Source: an uncultured Acetatifactor sp. (GTDB lineage Bacteria > Bacillota > Clostridia > Lachnospirales > Lachnospiraceae). From it: a DNA stretch of 64,000 nucleotides. Position 1 is the stretch's first letter, and each line of letters starts with the position of its first letter. The position numbers and the translations under genes are program-made. Below, piece after piece: positions 16,999-24,879 of this stretch. The notes under the pieces were generated by a model. It had not been told where the DNA came from and searched no databases. It worked only from the letters and a program-made list of their open reading frames with translations. The DNA lies in contig CAJTZD010000003.1 of NCBI GenBank assembly GCA_910584235.1, positions 1 through 64,000 of the forward strand, in the 5' to 3' direction.

Positions 16999-19023
16999 TT
17001 ATGCACTCCCTGTGGCAGCACAGGCTATGGGGCAGGCTCTGCCCAGCAGCATCCCGCTGTGGGCGGGCACCCGGACGCAGCCGCCCGTAAGCGCCGCCGG
17101 CTTTCGGCAGTCGGCCTCTTTCCCGTCCGCCAGCAATTCCCAAAACCCCCTGGCTGCGGCTGACCCGGACTCAGAAGCCAAATCCGGCGCCTTGTCCGGT
17201 ACCGGAACCTGACAGGCCTGGCCGGAGGCATTGTATATAATGAACAAATCCTCCCACCTACAGGTCTCTGTGGACCTGTTATCCACCAGAAAAGACACCA
17301 CGCCCTTTCTCCGGACGGTACCGCAGCGAATCCGCTCCGCTGCCTCCGGGGATTTGTCGCACAGGCCCGGCAGACGCTTGCGCAGCCGTATGAGGCCTCT
17401 GTAATAGTCCACCAGTTCCCCATACTCTGCCGTCCTGCTCCATTTCAGCATATTCAGCTTTGGCGAAGCACAGTAGCTGTTGTCCTCCCCCTGCTTCGTG
17501 CGCGCGAACTCCTCCCCGGCCTGCAAAAACAGATTCCCCTGGCAGGTAAAATAGATGAAAGCGGCCAGCTTGTTGGCGGCCAGCACATCCTCATACTTTG
17601 TATCGAAATCCGTCTCGTCGGGGCGCATGGATATCACCAGCTTATCCCAGAGAGTAAAATTATCATGGGCCGACACATAATTTATGATCTGCCGGCAGCT
17701 TTTCGGCAAAAAACCGGCGCCGCCATCCCGCCATCCGGTCACCGCATGTAGAATCGCCTGCTCCATACCTTTGCCGCCGTTGACAAAGCCCGGGGCATCT
17801 CCGTAGAACACGCTTCCCTTGATGGCATCTCTGGTATCGTCGCAAAAAAACGCCACACCGTCCTCCAGATGCGCGGCGTTTTTCTTTTCGGCAGCTATGG
17901 TCCCCTCCTCCATAGGAGAGAAATCCGCGCTCCAGGGCTCTCCGTAGAGCAGCTTCTCACCGGGCCCGAACCTTTCGTCCAGTTCTCTGCGGATCCGGTT
18001 CATCAGCTCCACCGGAAGCAGTCCCATCAGGTCGAACCGGAAGCCGTCTATATGGTACTCTTCCGCCCAGTACAGCACGGAATCCGCGATATAATTGTCC
18101 ACCATGGACCGGCCCGCCGCCACATCGTTTCCGCAGGCGGAGCCGTTGGACAGGCTGCCGTCCTCCAGATAACGGTAATAGTAATCCGGCACCATTCTCT
18201 GGAACCAGGAGTCCTCCCTGTGCGTATGATTATACACCACATCCATAACTACACGCATGCCGTTTTCATGGAATGCCTGTATCATTTCCTTGCACTCCCG
18301 GATCCGGGTCAGCCCGTCTGCGGCATCCGTGGCGTAAGATCCCTCCGGCACATTATAATTTTTCGGATCATATCCCCAGTTAAACTGTCCCTCGTCCCCG
18401 GCTTCATCTACGGATCCGTAATCAAAAAAAGGCAGCAGATGCACATGGGTAACACCCAGGCTCTTGAGATATTCCATGCAGGTGGGATAGCTTCCTCCTG
18501 TCCCCCTTACGGTAAATGCCTTGTATTTCCCCCGGTACTCCTCCGGAATGCCGCTGTCCTTGTCATAGGAAAAGTCCTTAATATGCAGTTCGTAAATGAT
18601 CTGCTCCCCGCAAAGCGACGGCGCCCTGTCCGCGCCGAATCCCGGCGGATCCGTCCGCCCCAGATCCACCACCATGCTCCTGTCCCCATTGCAGCCGCAG
18701 CCCACGGCATAAGGGTCCGCGGTACAGGTTTCCTTTCCATCTATCACAACTTCGTAATCGTAATACACTCCATGCAGACTCTCTTCAAATGCCAGGCTCC
18801 ATACGCCCTTTTCCCCTGCCTGCATCTCCTGTCTCAAATAGCTTTCCGAAGCGCTGTCCCTGTAGAGCCGCAGTTCAATCCGCTCCGCCAGAGGGCTCCA
18901 CACCTTAAATACTGTCCTGCCCTCCCTGCAGACTGCTCCCAGATCCTTTCCGTCGTATCGGAACTTTTTATCAAATTCTTCACTGGCGAAAAAAGCCAGG
19001 CGTTTGGCAACATTCTCTTTCAC
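16999..19023 (-). CDS. pulA: Type I pullulanase (GH13)
   Basis: This 674-residue enzyme cleaves alpha-1,6 links in pullulan or branched maltodextrins. An N-terminal CBM48-like beta domain (about residues 35-110, FKVWSPLAERIELRLY) precedes the GH13 barrel. The type I pullulanase hallmark NWGYDPKNYNVPEGSY is present. Catalytic regions are VMDVVYNHT, GFRFDLMGL (nucleophile Asp), LLYGEPW (acid/base Glu) and YVSAHDNFTLWD (third Asp). The GTG at 19023 was chosen because GGAGGTAAGA stands directly before it and the protein then starts MKENVAKRL; an ATG at 19167 lacks this. There is no signal peptide, so it is cytosolic and acts on imported dextrins. It follows the MalEFG-type transporter genes. Confidence 0.92.
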   Translation of the reverse strand: MKENVAKRLAFFASEEFDKKFRYDGKDLGAVCREGRTVFKVWSPLAERIELRLYRDSASESYLRQEMQAGEKGVWSLAFEESLHGVYYDYEVVIDGKETCTADPYAVGCGCNGDRSMVVDLGRTDPPGFGADRAPSLCGEQIIYELHIKDFSYDKDSGIPEEYRGKYKAFTVRGTGGSYPTCMEYLKSLGVTHVHLLPFFDYGSVDEAGDEGQFNWGYDPKNYNVPEGSYATDAADGLTRIRECKEMIQAFHENGMRVVMDVVYNHTHREDSWFQRMVPDYYYRYLEDGSLSNGSACGNDVAAGRSMVDNYIADSVLYWAEEYHIDGFRFDLMGLLPVELMNRIRRELDERFGPGEKLLYGEPWSADFSPMEEGTIAAEKKNAAHLEDGVAFFCDDTRDAIKGSVFYGDAPGFVNGGKGMEQAILHAVTGWRDGGAGFLPKSCRQIINYVSAHDNFTLWDKLVISMRPDETDFDTKYEDVLAANKLAAFIYFTCQGNLFLQAGEEFARTKQGEDNSYCASPKLNMLKWSRTAEYGELVDYYRGLIRLRKRLPGLCDKSPEAAERIRCGTVRRKGVVSFLVDNRSTETCRWEDLFIIYNASGQACQVPVPDKAPDLASESGSAAARGFWELLADGKEADCRKPAALTGGCVRVPAHSGMLLGRACPIACAATGSA

Positions 19024-19244
19024 TCTTACCTCCAGATACCCAGCCCTGAAGAATGCCCTCGCTTCGGGCACACTTCCCCTAATAAAAATGCCGCCGCAAT
19101 GGGGCAGGAAACCTCTTACACAGCTTCCTGTCCGCCATGAATGTCCATTCATTCTCTGCAGCAGCACAAATATAGTTTATAACATTTCATACGGAACTGT
19201 CAAGAAAAACCCAAATTCCCAGGCTCCAAAATCACGCCGGTCAA

Positions 19245-20117
19245 TCAGCCCTTTACCGCGCCGGACACGCCTTCCACATAGCAGCTCTGAGACAGCAGGA
19301 AGACAATGGCGATAGGGATGGAAATCAGTACGCAGCCCGCATAGAACTGGGTGTAATAGTAATCCACGTACTCTTTCTCCAGCATGGTCCACAGACCGAT
19401 GGCGATGGTGTAGTACTCGGTGTCGTTACCCATGATAACTTTCGCGAAGATGTAATCCACCCAGGGACCCATGAAAGAGGTCAGCAGGGTGTAAGTAATG
19501 ATGGGTTTGGACAGCGGTATGGTGATCTTGGTAAAGGTATCCCACTTGGTGGCGCCGTCGATAAAGGCCGCCTCGTCAATGGACTTGGGAATGGTGTCGA
19601 AGAATCCCTTTGCCATATAGAAGCCTAATCCCGCGCCTCCCGAGTACACCAGCACCAGCGACAATTGCTTCAGCACGCCGGTCTCTAAAAGCCCTAAGCC
19701 TTTCAGGATGTAGTACACAGCGATCATGGACATAAAGCCCGGGAACATGCCCAGAATCATGGCAATGTTCAGGAACTTCTTGCGCATCTTGAAGCGCAGG
19801 CGGCTCATGACGAAAGAGACGCACAGCACGAAGAACGCGGACAGCAAAGTACTGAAAATCGCAATGATCAGGGTGTTAAAAAACCACCTGGTAAAATCAA
19901 TGCTGGTGCCCCCCGAGATATTGCTGTTGATGCCCAGTATCAGCTCTTTATAGTTGTTCAGAGTATAGCCCTTGGGCATGATATAGGTTTTGTAGGAACC
20001 GCCCTCCTCACGGAACGATGTCAGTATAACGAACAGGATGGGCAGAACCCAGATAATGCTAAGAACCGTCAGCAGCACATAGCAGGCTGCATTGGTGATT
20101 TTTCTCTTTGCTCTCAT
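19245..20117 (-). CDS. Maltodextrin-type ABC permease, MalG-like
   Basis: This 290-residue inner-membrane subunit has six predicted helices and the MalG-type EAA loop near residues 180-205 (IPKSIDEAAFIDGATKWDTF). It ends EGVSGAVKG, the usual MalG C-terminus. Its start codon overlaps the stop of the MalF-like gene by one base (TAATG), a sign of translational coupling. Together with 20117-21511 and 21592-22965 it forms a CUT1 importer. Because the next gene downstream is a pullulanase, maltodextrin or glycogen-derived oligosaccharide is the likely substrate. Confidence 0.93.
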   Translation of the reverse strand: MRAKRKITNAACYVLLTVLSIIWVLPILFVILTSFREEGGSYKTYIMPKGYTLNNYKELILGINSNISGGTSIDFTRWFFNTLIIAIFSTLLSAFFVLCVSFVMSRLRFKMRKKFLNIAMILGMFPGFMSMIAVYYILKGLGLLETGVLKQLSLVLVYSGGAGLGFYMAKGFFDTIPKSIDEAAFIDGATKWDTFTKITIPLSKPIITYTLLTSFMGPWVDYIFAKVIMGNDTEYYTIAIGLWTMLEKEYVDYYYTQFYAGCVLISIPIAIVFLLSQSCYVEGVSGAVKG

Positions 20118-21511
20118 TATTGGAACGCCCCCTCATCTTTGTAGGCACCTGTACGGTGATAGGTCAACAGTGACAGAGTCGCAAGGATGATAAATACCAG
20201 AATACCGATAACCGCGCCCAGGTTGTAGTCTTTCTGGGTGATGGTCAGCTTATAGAGCCAGGTCACCAACAAGTCCGTCTTGCCCGCAAAATAATAATCC
20301 AGCGAATCAGGACCGCCGCCCGACAGCAGGAAGATGACGTTGAAGTTGTTGATGTTGCCCGTAAAGGATGTGATCAGGTTGGGCGTCATCACAAACAGCA
20401 TGTAGGGCAGCGTAATCTTTCTGAAGATAACGGGCGCGCTGGCTCCGTCTATCTTCGCTGCTTCATAGAGGTCCGCAGGAATGTTCTGCAGGATACCCGT
20501 AGTGGACAGCATGGTGAAAGGCACGCCGATCCAGATATTGATGCAGATGATGGTAATCTTCGCAAGCAGCGGATCCGTGAAGAACGGTATGGACTCCGTT
20601 GCCCCTATGATGCCGATTTCACGCAGAAGCACGTTCACCGGACCGTTGGCGTTGAAGATGGTTCGCATGGTCAGCAAGGTAACAAACTGAGGAACCGCCA
20701 CGGACAGCACGAACATGAATCGCCAGAAGCCCTTGCCTTTGGTATCCTTACGGTTGATCAGAAGCGCCAGCAAGAGCCCTAAGATATAGCAGGTCACCGT
20801 AGCGGACACGGCCCAGATCAAGGTCCATCCCAGCACAGGCCAGAACGTTTTGGCCAGGGAGCCCGTGGATGCCACCAATGACCGGAAATTCTCCAAACCT
20901 ACCCAGGAGAACAGCGACCCGGGGGGCTGATGCTCATGGTCATAGCTGGTAAAAGCAATCAAAATCATGAATACCAGCGGAACAATGGTGAAGACCAGAA
21001 TGCCGATGATCGGAAGCGCAAGCAGGAATGCATGCAGATTCTCCTCTTTCAGGGAGCGTATATCATCCCGGAAAGTAGGAATATGCTGTCCCTTGGCAAT
21101 ACGGACCTGGGTGCAGTACGCGCTCTTGGCGGACATGCATGCCAGGAAAATAATGGCAATGGTCAGAACAATGGTAATAACGCCGTAGAGCAGGCAGAGC
21201 ATGGAGTTGTCACCCATGGAATATTCGTAAATTCCCAATGCCTCATTATAGACCTGTCCCTGTTCCACAGTCCCCAGCGTCAGGAAATCCCCAATCGCGC
21301 CAATCCCAAACAGAATCATGTATACAAAATACAGAATCTCCAGCACCAGGAAAATCAATCCCCTGACAATCTGCTTATTCATTATATTTCCCAGGCCAAA
21401 AACTAGGAAAGAAAGCTTGGTGATGGTATTACCTTTCTTAAATACATGGGATATACTCTCGTCTCTGGGCCTGTCATATTTAAGCGGTGCTTTCTTCTTA
21501 AAAAGTCCCAT
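20117..21511 (-). CDS. Maltodextrin-type ABC permease, MalF-like
   Basis: This 464-residue permease is longer than most Gram-positive MalF proteins. Extra hydrophobic segments fill residues about 35-145, which include a stretch resembling a small integral membrane domain (FVLEILYFVYMILFG) before the normal MalF core begins near residue 160. The core carries an EAA loop near 365-385 (PADLYEAAKIDGASAPVIF). The start at 21511 has AGGAGG upstream. An N-terminally extended MalF of this kind is familiar from Gram-positive maltodextrin systems such as MdxF. It is separated from the binding-protein gene by a GC-rich hairpin. Confidence 0.93.
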   Translation of the reverse strand: MGLFKKKAPLKYDRPRDESISHVFKKGNTITKLSFLVFGLGNIMNKQIVRGLIFLVLEILYFVYMILFGIGAIGDFLTLGTVEQGQVYNEALGIYEYSMGDNSMLCLLYGVITIVLTIAIIFLACMSAKSAYCTQVRIAKGQHIPTFRDDIRSLKEENLHAFLLALPIIGILVFTIVPLVFMILIAFTSYDHEHQPPGSLFSWVGLENFRSLVASTGSLAKTFWPVLGWTLIWAVSATVTCYILGLLLALLINRKDTKGKGFWRFMFVLSVAVPQFVTLLTMRTIFNANGPVNVLLREIGIIGATESIPFFTDPLLAKITIICINIWIGVPFTMLSTTGILQNIPADLYEAAKIDGASAPVIFRKITLPYMLFVMTPNLITSFTGNINNFNVIFLLSGGGPDSLDYYFAGKTDLLVTWLYKLTITQKDYNLGAVIGILVFIILATLSLLTYHRTGAYKDEGAFQ

Positions 21512-21539
21512 CAGAAACCTCCTGATTCCAATTCACCAT

Positions 21540-21579
21540 CCGCCCATACAGCCCGGCTGCAGCCTGTATGTATGGGCGG
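21540..21579 (-). promoter_or_regulatory. Intercistronic hairpin between binding-protein and permease genes
   Basis: CCGCCCATACA (21540-21550) is perfectly complementary to 21569-21579. No T tract follows, so it should act as an RNA-stabilising or partial-attenuation element after the binding-protein cistron, not as a full terminator. Similar hairpins occur at 41937-41966 and 59187-59214. Confidence 0.7.
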
Positions 21580-21591
21580 ATACCATTTTAC

Positions 21592-22965
21592 TTATTCGCC
21601 CACTGTTTCCGCTGTCATAGCCTGCACGAAAGTATCCAGTCTCTCCTGTGCATTGTCCTTTGTGATGATGCCGCTCCTGATTTCTGTAGGAATCGCACCT
21701 GCATTGGACCAATATCTGCTGCTGAATACAGAACTGGAGGGCTGTGCCACGCTGGCCTTATTGGACTCCTCTACAAGCACTGCCATAAGGGGATCCGCCA
21801 TAACTTTCTCGTTCTCGCCCGCCTTGATATTGGCCGGAGCCTGCTGGGAAAGCTCGTAGCGCAGAAGCTGATTCTCTTCGTTTCCGATGAATGCCGCAAA
21901 TTGAACGGCCGCCGCCATGTTCTTGGACTGCGCGTTGACGCCGATTGCCTTGGAGCCATAGAAGCTCAACAGCTGATAATCCGTGCCGTCCGGATTGAAA
22001 GTAGGAATAATCGCCATTCCGAGATCGTCTCCCAATATACTGTGGAAGTTCTCATATTCCCAAGTGCCGCCGAACCATGCGCCCAGCCTGTGGCTTTCAA
22101 TCAGCTCCGTAACGGTAATCTCACCGTCGTAAGCACATTTCGGATTGTTGATCAGGTCAATCAGATAGTTGGTTACCGCCAGGCCTGTGGCGTTGTTCCA
22201 GTCTACCCCTGCGGCCAAATCGCTTCCGTCAGCCCCAAAGACGCTGCAGCCTGCGCCGTAGTAGTAGCAGCCCAGCTTCCAGCCGCCTGCGGACTCAAAA
22301 TAGAAATTGTAGACATCGTCTGCCGTTTCCTTAGCCATGATCCCTTCCAGGGTCTTGATGTCATTTTCGTCCAGCAGAGTCTTGTCATAATACATGAAGA
22401 AAGTGTTATGGGTGAAAGGAATTCCATAGATCTTGCCGTCCTGGGTCACGGTAGCCGTAACGGATTCGGCAATCTCGTTCTTCACCATCTCCTCGGTAGC
22501 GCCGCCCAGCTGGGCAATTGCGCCTGCCTGTACCAGCTGAGGAAGCTGATCGCTGGCGAACAGGAATACATCTCCCGCAATGCCTACATCGGTCAGCACC
22601 TGCTCCGCGCACTTATCCTCGCCTACCACCTCATTGGTCCAGGTGATATTCCACTCGGGATGGGCTGCCTGGAAAGCCTCCTCCATCTGGGTCATGGCGC
22701 CGGTGTCGATCTGGTTCTGAGGGCACCATACTTTCAGGGCGATGTCCTGTGTCTCACCGTCCGCTGCCCCCCCTGACGCGTTCTCGCCGCCCTGGGAAGC
22801 ATCTGCGCCCTGGGAAGCATCTCCGCCCTGGGAAGCATCTGCGCCCTGGGAAGCATCTGCGCCGCCCTGAGATGAAGAACCGTCGTCTCCGCCTCCGCAT
22901 CCCGCCAGAAGCGATAAGCTCATAGCCGCTGCCAGCAATGTGGCAAAAATCTTTTTCTTTTTCAT
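21592..22965 (-). CDS. Maltodextrin-type ABC solute-binding lipoprotein, MalE-like
   Basis: This 457-residue lipoprotein starts MKKKKIF, has a signal segment and the lipobox LLAGC near residue 23. A linker of about 45 residues follows, built from repeated ASQGAD/ASQGGD units. The binding domain starts near residue 72 (ALKVWCPQNQ) and shows the MalE-like VWCP and VFLFASDQL strands. ATG 22965 is preceded by AAGGAGG; an in-frame extension to 23046 has no ribosome site. It captures oligosaccharide outside the membrane and delivers it to the permeases at 19245-21511. A promoter with TTGACG and TATTTT lies upstream. Confidence 0.93.
   Translation of the reverse strand: MKKKKIFATLLAAAMSLSLLAGCGGGDDGSSSQGGADASQGADASQGGDASQGADASQGGENASGGAADGETQDIALKVWCPQNQIDTGAMTQMEEAFQAAHPEWNITWTNEVVGEDKCAEQVLTDVGIAGDVFLFASDQLPQLVQAGAIAQLGGATEEMVKNEIAESVTATVTQDGKIYGIPFTHNTFFMYYDKTLLDENDIKTLEGIMAKETADDVYNFYFESAGGWKLGCYYYGAGCSVFGADGSDLAAGVDWNNATGLAVTNYLIDLINNPKCAYDGEITVTELIESHRLGAWFGGTWEYENFHSILGDDLGMAIIPTFNPDGTDYQLLSFYGSKAIGVNAQSKNMAAAVQFAAFIGNEENQLLRYELSQQAPANIKAGENEKVMADPLMAVLVEESNKASVAQPSSSVFSSRYWSNAGAIPTEIRSGIITKDNAQERLDTFVQAMTAETVGE
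22789..22860 (-). repeat. Four tandem 18-base repeats in the MalE linker
   Basis: The unit GCCCTGGGAAGCATCTGC occurs four times in a row at 22789, 22807, 22825 and 22843; the second copy differs by one base (CTCC for CTGC). It encodes the six-residue unit ADASQG or GDASQG in frame. Such an array can change copy number by replication slippage and so vary the length of the surface linker. Confidence 0.95.
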
Positions 22966-22998
22966 TTTAAAAGTCCTCCTTTTAGAAATTTTGTTTTT

Positions 22999-23065
22999 AG
23001 AAACTTTTAATGGTTTCTTTAAATTTCGTTGATAGAAAAATATCATATTTTTAGAATTGCGTCAA
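22999..23065 (-). promoter_or_regulatory. Promoter and possible operator for the malE-like operon
   Basis: On the minus strand, TTGACG (23060-23065) and TATTTT (23037-23042) are separated by exactly 17 bases, a good sigma-A-type promoter. Downstream, AGAAAC at 22999-23004 and GTTTCT at 23013-23018 form an inverted repeat with an 8-base spacer in the leader. The half-site GAAAC/GTTTC recurs at 23163-23186, so it is a candidate operator for the divergent LacI-type regulator. Confidence 0.6.
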
Positions 23066-23162
23066 GCCTCTGTTTGTGCAGGTTCTCCGCATTATTAGAC
23101 ATTTTATTTATGCGTTTATGCAGTTTGCATGGGTTTTCGAAATTATTCCCGAAACAAATTCC

Positions 23163-23186
23163 CGAAACTATATTTTATTAGTTTCG
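23163..23186. promoter_or_regulatory. Candidate operator in the malE/lacI divergent region
   Basis: CGAAACTA and TAGTTTCG form a perfect 8-base inverted repeat with an 8-base A+T spacer. A direct copy of ATTCCCGAAAC also lies just before it. The position, between the two divergent promoters, fits a binding site for the LacI-type regulator at 23428. The functional claim is inference. Confidence 0.5.
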
Positions 23187-23336
23187 TTTCCGATTCTTTT
23201 TATCATCTGTTTGTCAACGAAAAACCGAACCGTTAAACATTGTATTTCCTGATATCATCCGCCTTATGCGTTTAATAAAAATAATTTACAAACGAAATAT
23301 CATACTTTATCTTTCCTTAAAGTTTCGCAGACACTC

Positions 23337-23365
23337 TTGTTTTTCAAACGCTGTCTTGCTATAAT
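23337..23365 (+). promoter_or_regulatory. Promoter of the divergent LacI-type regulator
   Basis: TTGTTT at 23337-23342 and a consensus TATAAT at 23360-23365 are 17 bases apart. They lie about 60 bases before the regulator start at 23428. Confidence 0.65.
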
Positions 23366-23427
23366 CTAGGTATCGGGACATAAAATCATTGTCATTTTTC
23401 ACAAAATTTTTACGGGAGGATTTCCTG

Positions 23428-24528
23428 ATGGCTACGATAAACGACATTGCCGCAAAGCTGGGAATTTCCAAGAGCACAGTCTCAAAAGGGCTGAACAATG
23501 CAAAAGATGTCAGCGAAGAAATGCGCAAAAAGATTTTGGAGACCGCGGTGGAACTGGGCTATACCAACAAGCGTCTCCAAAAGGAGAGGAAAGCCCTGTG
23601 CATTTTAGTAGAGAATATGGACTTTCAGACTCCGAATCAGTTCGGACATGATATTATCCTGGGCTTCCGGCAAATGGCGGAACCGGAGGGCTGGACGGTA
23701 GACATCATCCCCATAGACATAGAATTCCAGCGGGGCACCCCCTATGGCGTGTTCATGATAGAACACGGCTATCAGGGTTCTTTTATCCTGGGGCTGACCC
23801 TCCTGGATCCCTGGATGAAAGAGTTTCGTACATCCAAAATTCCCGCTGTCCTCTACGACAATTACATCAAGGGGAACCCCCACATAGCCTCCGTGGGCTG
23901 CGACAGCCAGGAGGGCTTTGAGCTGGCGGTCAAGCACCTGACCTCCCTGGGACACACAAAAATAGGCCTCCTCTCCGGCCCTCTGGAATCTTACATCCTG
24001 AAAGCCAGATACAATGCCTATCTGAGCGCCATGGAGAAATACGGTCTGGAAATCAACGAAAATTATATCGGCCTGGGCTATTATGTGAACGATTCCACCC
24101 GCAAATATATCCCGAAGCTCATGGAACAGGGCGTCACTGCCATCCTGTTCTCCCACGACATCCGCGCCATCTCGGCCATGACGGAATGCGAGGACCGGGA
24201 AATCCGTATCCCTCAGGACGTGAGCATCATAGGTTTCGACGACCTGCCCATGACCGCCCACACCCAGCCGCCCCTGACCACCATCCGTCAGGACCGACTG
24301 GCCCTGGGCAAATGCGGCTTCTACGCCCTGTCCTGCCTGCTGAACCGCGTGGCCATAGGCTCCATCCAGCTGCGGGCCACCCTGATCGTCAGAGACTCCA
24401 CAGGCCCGGCCCCGGCCCAAGCCTGGATAGCTGCCCACCCCCAGAAAGCCCAGGCCCCAAGCCAGGGAAATCCAGCCCTCCCGACCTCCCAGGCCAGCCC
24501 CAAGCCCCCTGCCCCCAAAATCCACTGA
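23428..24528 (+). CDS. LacI-family regulator of the maltodextrin operon
   Basis: This 366-residue regulator has the LacI helix-turn-helix at residues 1-50 (TINDIAAKLGISKSTVSKGL) with the hinge region ending LGYTNKRL. The periplasmic-binding-like sensor domain covers residues 60-325, including IPQDVSIIGFDDLPMT near the C-terminal end, as in most LacI members. ATG 23428 has GGGAGG nine bases upstream. It is transcribed away from the malE-like operon and is the obvious candidate regulator. The last 40 residues or so form a Pro/Ala/Gln/Ser-rich tail not usual in the family, encoded by C-rich DNA. The inducer is probably a maltodextrin, by position only. Confidence 0.9.
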   Translation: MATINDIAAKLGISKSTVSKGLNNAKDVSEEMRKKILETAVELGYTNKRLQKERKALCILVENMDFQTPNQFGHDIILGFRQMAEPEGWTVDIIPIDIEFQRGTPYGVFMIEHGYQGSFILGLTLLDPWMKEFRTSKIPAVLYDNYIKGNPHIASVGCDSQEGFELAVKHLTSLGHTKIGLLSGPLESYILKARYNAYLSAMEKYGLEINENYIGLGYYVNDSTRKYIPKLMEQGVTAILFSHDIRAISAMTECEDREIRIPQDVSIIGFDDLPMTAHTQPPLTTIRQDRLALGKCGFYALSCLLNRVAIGSIQLRATLIVRDSTGPAPAQAWIAAHPQKAQAPSQGNPALPTSQASPKPPAPKIH

Positions 24529-24558
24529 AACACCCTGCAAAAGTCTGACCCAAACCAA

Positions 24559-24592
24559 AAAGGCGGGAACCCAAAAGTCCCCGCCTTTCTTA
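24559..24592. terminator. Bidirectional terminator between lacI-type gene and GH88 gene
   Basis: AAAGGCGGG pairs with CCCGCCTTT around an 11-16-base loop. T-rich sequence follows on the plus strand (CTTTCTT) and five T follow on the minus strand. It lies 30 bases after the plus-strand regulator stop and downstream of the convergent minus-strand operon, so it can serve both. Confidence 0.8.
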
Positions 24593-24751
24593 CCGGCACC
24601 GACACCAGCACACAACTCTATTACAAAAAAACAATCAATGCATCAATACAAATAAAAATAGATAAAAACCAAATCCATGCAAGGCCGAATCTGCACAAAA
24701 CCCAATTGGTGCAGAGACACAAACAGGCACAAAGACAAATAGGTGCAAGAC

Positions 24752-24877
24752 CGGAAGAATGCCCCGCACTCCGGGGCATTCTTCCGCGCGGGACCGGCTT
24801 GCAAGCGAACTTGTTCGCTCGCAAGCCTAGAAGTTCTTAGGCTACGTCCTTTGTAGCCTTAGAACTTCTTCCCGCGC
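24752..24877. repeat. Nested hairpin cluster downstream of the GH88 gene
   Basis: Four inverted repeats are packed into 126 bases. CGGAAGAATGCCCCG (24752-24766) pairs perfectly with 24772-24786. GCGCGGGA (24786-24793) pairs with TCCCGCGC (24870-24877) and encloses two more stems: GGCTTGC/GCAAGCC (24796-24827, with an inner AGCGAA/TTCGCT pair) and a 17-base stem at 24829-24845 with 24853-24869 that has one mismatch. The region from 24593 to 24751 shows no gene. The element lies 2 bases after the GH88 stop and may protect or end that long transcript. Confidence 0.7.
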
Positions 24878-24879
24878 TT

